Origin: Spirochaetaceae bacterium
GTDB taxonomy: Bacteria > Spirochaetota > Spirochaetia > CADAEX01
Assembly (NCBI GenBank): GCA_009778835.1
Contig: WRFK01000082.1
Span: 1-6,910 of the forward strand
Direction: 5' to 3'
Length of the DNA: 6,910 nucleotides
The notes under the pieces are model-generated. The model saw only the letters and a list, made by a program, of their open reading frames with translations. It made no database searches and was not told where the DNA came from. Every line of letters begins with the position of its first letter. Position 1 is the stretch's first letter. A program made the translations under genes and the position numbers. This document shows positions 4,263 to 6,910 of this stretch, piece by piece.

Positions 4263-6598
4263 AATACCAACTCAATTACACTATCAAAAGTGTCTACAGG
4301 ATAAAACTTGATACCTTTCTTTACATGCGCGGGAATTTCTACAAGATCTTTTTCATTCTGTTTTGGGATTATAATATTTTTTATATTGTTACGTCTTGCT
4401 GCGATTGTTTTTTCTTTTAGCCCGCCTATTGGAAGAACGCTTCCTGAAAGAGAAAGTTCTCCTGTCATTGCAAAATTCTTTTTAATTGTTTTTTTCCTTA
4501 TAAGAGAGAGGAGCGCTGTTGCCATTGTTATTCCTGCAGAAGGTCCATCCTTGGGTGTAGCTCCTTCGGGAATATGGATATGAAAAATATTTTTTTCAAA
4601 AAAATCTTTATGAATTTTGTATTTTGGGGCAATTGTCCTTACATAAGTATAGGCAATTGTTGCAGATTCTTTCATTACATCTCCCATCTGGCCTGTCATT
4701 TTAAATCCTTCTTTTCCGGCGCTATACACAGATTCTATCATCAATGTATCTCCGCCAAAATTTGTCCATGCAAGCCCTATCGCCATACCGGGTTTTGTAA
4801 TCTTTTTTATCTCCTCTGGTCTAAATTGCGGAGGCCCAAGATATTTTTCAATCTCTTTTGCCGAGATAGTAACAGGCGGTTTCTTTCCTTCAAGTACGAT
4901 CTGCTTTGCAATTTTTCGGTATATGCGGTCGAGCGCTTTTTCATAATTTCTTACACCAGCTTCGCGGGCATACTGGTCTGCAATTTTTGTAAGAGCATCT
5001 GGAGTGTAGATAACATCTTTTTTGGTAAGGCCGCTTGCTGCAAGAGTTTTTGGAATAAGGTATTTTTTTGCAATTGCGATTTTTTCTTCTTTTATATAAC
5101 CGGAAAGCCTTATTATTTCCATTCTGTCCCGCAATGGGCCAGGGATCGTATCAAGAATATTTGCAGTTGTAATAAAAAGAACATGGGAAATATCAAAAGG
5201 AAGATCAAGATAATGGTCTCTGAATGCGCAATTTTGTTCAGGGTCAAGAACTTCAAGAAGGGCAGATGATGGGTCTCCCTGAAATGAAACTCCAAGTTTG
5301 TCGATTTCATCGATCATAAAAACAGGGTTTTTGCTTTTTACGATTTTAAGACCTTGTATAACTTTGCCGGGCATAGCGCCTATATATGTTCTTCTGTGCC
5401 CTTTGATTTCTGCCTCATCTCTCATCCCGCCTACAGAAAATCTAAAAAACTCTTTTCCCATTGCTTTTGCAATTGATTTTCCGATTGAAGTTTTTCCTAC
5501 TCCAGGAGGCCCTACAAGACAAATAATAGAACCTTTTGTATCTTTTTTAAGTTTTCTTACAGAAAGATATTCAATAATTCTTTCTTTTACATCTTCAAGA
5601 CCATAATGATCTTTATCAAGAATTACTTTTGCTTTTTGCAGATTAAGATCTTCTGGTTTGGGATCATTCCATGGAAGTGAAATTATTGTATCAATATAGT
5701 TGCGTGTAACTCCAAATTCTGCTGATATTGGTTCCATAAGGGAGAATTTTTGCAATTCCTGTTCAACTTGTTCTTTTGCTTCTCCATGTAAATTAAGTTT
5801 TTCAATTGCTTCCTTAAATCTTAAATATTCACTGCTTTTTGAATCTATGGGCATTCCAAGTTCTTTTTTTATTGCTTTTAGTTCTTCTTTAAGGAAATAC
5901 TCTCTCTGGCTTTTTTCTATTTTTTCATTTAATTGTTTTTGTATTTTTTTCTGTATTCTAAGGAGCTCTTGTTCTTTTTTGATAAAAATAAAAACCTGTT
6001 CTATTCTTTTTTTTACATTAAGAGTTTCAAGTATTTTCTGCTGTTCTCCTCTTTCTATATTGATTATCGATGCTACGAAGTCTGCGATTTTTCCGGGATT
6101 ATCTATGTTGACCATATTGAGCCGCATCTCCTCGGAAAAGAGAGGATTATTTTCAGACAATATTTTCATTTCTGAAATAATAGAACGGGTAAGAGCTTTT
6201 ACCTCATTACCTTTTTCAGCTTCATCATCAAGGAATTCAATATCAGCAGAAAGAGGTATTTGTTCTGAAATATAGTGCTTTACTCTGAACCTTTTTAATG
6301 TGGAGATAAAAATATTCATTCCTCCATCAGGGAGGTTTATTTTCTTTATTATTTTAGCTGCAGTACCTATAGAATATAGATCATTTGATGTAACTTCTGT
6401 TGGAGGATCTTCATCCTTAAGCATTATAAGGCCAAGCATATTGTCTTTTTGCATGGATTGTTCAACAACTTCTATATCTTCTCTTGTAATTATCATAAGA
6501 GGGGTAAAAATACCAGGAAAAATCGGTTTCCCTGAAAGAGGAATTATAAACAATTTATTTGGCATATGCTGTCCTGCGGGAACTATTTCCTTTTGCAC
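4259..6598 (-). CDS. lon: ATP-dependent protease Lon
   Basis: This cytoplasmic homo-oligomeric AAA+ serine protease degrades misfolded and regulatory proteins. At 779 residues it is full length (E. coli Lon is 784). Domain order: N-terminal substrate-binding domain with the signature IPLSGKPIFPGIFTPL (19-34); coiled-coil-rich linker (about 195-250, including REYFLKEELKAIKKELG); AAA+ module with Walker A GPPGVGKT (363-370), the SVGGMRDEAEIKGHRRTYIGAMPG region, Walker B FMIDEID (427-433), Arg residues in PLRDRME, and sensor-2 GVR (548-550). The protease domain has Ser687 in DGPSAG and Lys730 in GGLKEK, forming the Ser-Lys dyad. The start is GTG with AGGAG 7 bases upstream, which favours it over ATG codon 12. 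The 3' end overlaps the VanY-like gene by 4 bases. Lon is often heat-shock induced; no CIRCE element is visible upstream, but a repeat cluster is. Confidence 0.98.
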   Translation of the reverse strand: MQKEIVPAGQHMPNKLFIIPLSGKPIFPGIFTPLMIITREDIEVVEQSMQKDNMLGLIMLKDEDPPTEVTSNDLYSIGTAAKIIKKINLPDGGMNIFISTLKRFRVKHYISEQIPLSADIEFLDDEAEKGNEVKALTRSIISEMKILSENNPLFSEEMRLNMVNIDNPGKIADFVASIINIERGEQQKILETLNVKKRIEQVFIFIKKEQELLRIQKKIQKQLNEKIEKSQREYFLKEELKAIKKELGMPIDSKSSEYLRFKEAIEKLNLHGEAKEQVEQELQKFSLMEPISAEFGVTRNYIDTIISLPWNDPKPEDLNLQKAKVILDKDHYGLEDVKERIIEYLSVRKLKKDTKGSIICLVGPPGVGKTSIGKSIAKAMGKEFFRFSVGGMRDEAEIKGHRRTYIGAMPGKVIQGLKIVKSKNPVFMIDEIDKLGVSFQGDPSSALLEVLDPEQNCAFRDHYLDLPFDISHVLFITTANILDTIPGPLRDRMEIIRLSGYIKEEKIAIAKKYLIPKTLAASGLTKKDVIYTPDALTKIADQYAREAGVRNYEKALDRIYRKIAKQIVLEGKKPPVTISAKEIEKYLGPPQFRPEEIKKITKPGMAIGLAWTNFGGDTLMIESVYSAGKEGFKMTGQMGDVMKESATIAYTYVRTIAPKYKIHKDFFEKNIFHIHIPEGATPKDGPSAGITMATALLSLIRKKTIKKNFAMTGELSLSGSVLPIGGLKEKTIAARRNNIKNIIIPKQNEKDLVEIPAHVKKGIKFYPVDTFDSVIELVF

Positions 6599-6605
6599 CT
6601 TTTAT

Positions 6606-6610
6606 CTCCT
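6606..6610 (-). promoter_or_regulatory. Ribosome binding site of lon
   Basis: AGGAG on the minus strand is spaced 7 bases from the GTG at 6598. It decides in favour of GTG over the in-frame ATG eleven codons later. Confidence 0.8.
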
Positions 6611-6616
6611 GAAAAG

Positions 6617-6667
6617 ATTATCTTAAAATGATATTAATTCTTATTATAACATTAATATTATCTTAAA
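6617..6667. repeat. Nested direct and inverted repeats over the lon promoter
   Basis: ATTATCTTAAA occurs twice in the same orientation, at 6617-6627 and 6657-6667, 40 bases apart. Between and partly overlapping them is an inverted repeat, ATATTAAT (6631-6638) and ATTAATAT (6651-6658), centred on the lon -10 hexamer. The arrangement looks like an operator. The very AT-rich composition makes chance repeats more likely, so the call is tentative. Confidence 0.4.
6643..6651 (-). promoter_or_regulatory. Extended -10 promoter element of lon
   Basis: Read on the minus strand, 6651-6643 is TGTTATAAT, a perfect TATAAT with the TG of an extended -10. At 17 bases upstream, only the weak TAGCTT (6671-6666) could serve as a -35. 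Transcription would begin near 6636, giving a leader of roughly 38 bases. Confidence 0.55.
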
Positions 6668-6686
6668 GCTAATTATTATATATACT
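6658..6686 (+). promoter_or_regulatory. Possible promoter of the recO-like gene
   Basis: TTATCT (6658-6663) and TATACT (6681-6686) are 17 bases apart. The -35 match is poor and the region is almost pure A/T, so other placements are possible. It would start transcription just before the AAGGA ribosome site (6693-6697), which lies 13 bases from the ATG at 6711. Confidence 0.3.
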
Positions 6687-6710
6687 TAGGTCAAGGAAAA
6701 AAATCTATTT

Positions 6711-6910
6711 ATGGAAAAAGTCCGTCAAATAAAAAGAAATCTTAAACTGGAAGGAATTATAATCCGTAATTACAGAATACAGGATTACCATAAAGGTTTG
6801 GTTATTTTTTCTCCTGATATTGGTATTTTTCATGCAATCGCATATGGAGGATACAAAGGAAAGAGTAAGATTGGTCCTTCTGTTCAGCCTCTGTGTAAAG
6901 GTAAATTTGA
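6711..6910 (+). CDS. recO: Probable DNA repair protein RecO, N-terminal part (3' end outside window)
   Basis: An ATG at 6711 opens a frame that stays open for 66 complete codons to the window edge. The peptide resembles the RecO N-terminal OB-fold: LEGIIIRNYRIQDYHKGLVIFSPDIGIFHAIAYGG, then YKGKSKIGPSVQPLC. This matches the family pattern of a strand 'giVL..r...E.d.lv.lft...G.i.a.a.Garr.kSr..g.lqpf'. RecO helps RecR load RecA onto single-stranded DNA during gap repair. The N-terminal extension before GIII is about 14 residues, a little longer than usual. No alternative start exists upstream in frame close by. It is divergent from lon with a 112-base shared intergenic region. The identification rests on only 66 residues. 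Confidence 0.65.
   Translation, partial: MEKVRQIKRNLKLEGIIIRNYRIQDYHKGLVIFSPDIGIFHAIAYGGYKGKSKIGPSVQPLCKGKF

Noticed and set aside
4574..5269. Long + strand open frame of 231 codons
   Set aside because: It lies entirely antisense to lon. Its product is rich in Cys, Phe and Lys with no family resemblance, as expected from a shadow frame.
5700..6275. + strand open frame of 191 codons
   Set aside because: Antisense to the coiled-coil and N-terminal region of lon; Ser/Phe-rich with no ribosome site that stands out.
6689..6694. GGTCAA as a CtsR heat-shock operator before lon
   Set aside because: A single loose half-site without the tandem heptamer that CtsR needs.

Overview
The window is AT-rich bacterial DNA from a chromosome-like, gene-dense region. 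The organism looks like a diderm. There are several Sec-exported proteins with cleavage sites of the form HA|Q, NA|Q and HA|E, a lipoprotein with a relaxed lipobox (LMVSC), and peptidoglycan genes. The mix of a KY-type transglutaminase-like exported protein, a TraB/GumN protein and a relaxed lipobox makes me favour a spirochaete (Treponema or a relative). That is a low-confidence guess, because no rRNA or taxon-specific marker is present.

Layout on the + strand, left part: the C-terminal third of a D-alanine--D-alanine ligase (3-383, cut by the window edge) overlaps by 7 bases an exported transglutaminase-like protein (377-1441). This is followed 55 bases later by an exported TraB/GumN (Tiki-like) putative metallohydrolase (1497-2657). 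The three read as one operon. The stop codon of the third gene runs directly into a remnant of a CRISPR array (2656-2723): the 3' half of a type I-C-like repeat, one 34-base spacer-like segment, then the 5' half of the same repeat. After it come an imperfect hairpin, a good sigma-70-type promoter (2804-2832), a 10-bp hairpin touching the Shine-Dalgarno sequence, and a gene for a small exported protein of unknown function (2907-3356).

Right part: a convergent 84-base gap separates this from a minus-strand pair, lon (6598-4259) and a VanY-like D,D-carboxypeptidase lipoprotein (4262-3441). The pair overlaps by four bases (TTGA), so the two are probably translationally coupled. lon has a GTG start with a strong ribosome-binding site and an extended -10 promoter lying inside nested inverted and direct repeats. 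Divergent from lon, the first 66 codons of a probable recO (6711 to the edge) run off the window.

Functionally, the window combines envelope and cell-wall work (D-Ala-D-Ala synthesis by Ddl, trimming by the VanY-like protein, and exported hydrolase-like proteins) with protein quality control (Lon) and recombinational repair (RecO). There are no cas genes, transposases, tRNAs or rRNAs. The most unusual item is the split CRISPR unit, whose two breakpoints both fall at the centre of the repeat palindrome.
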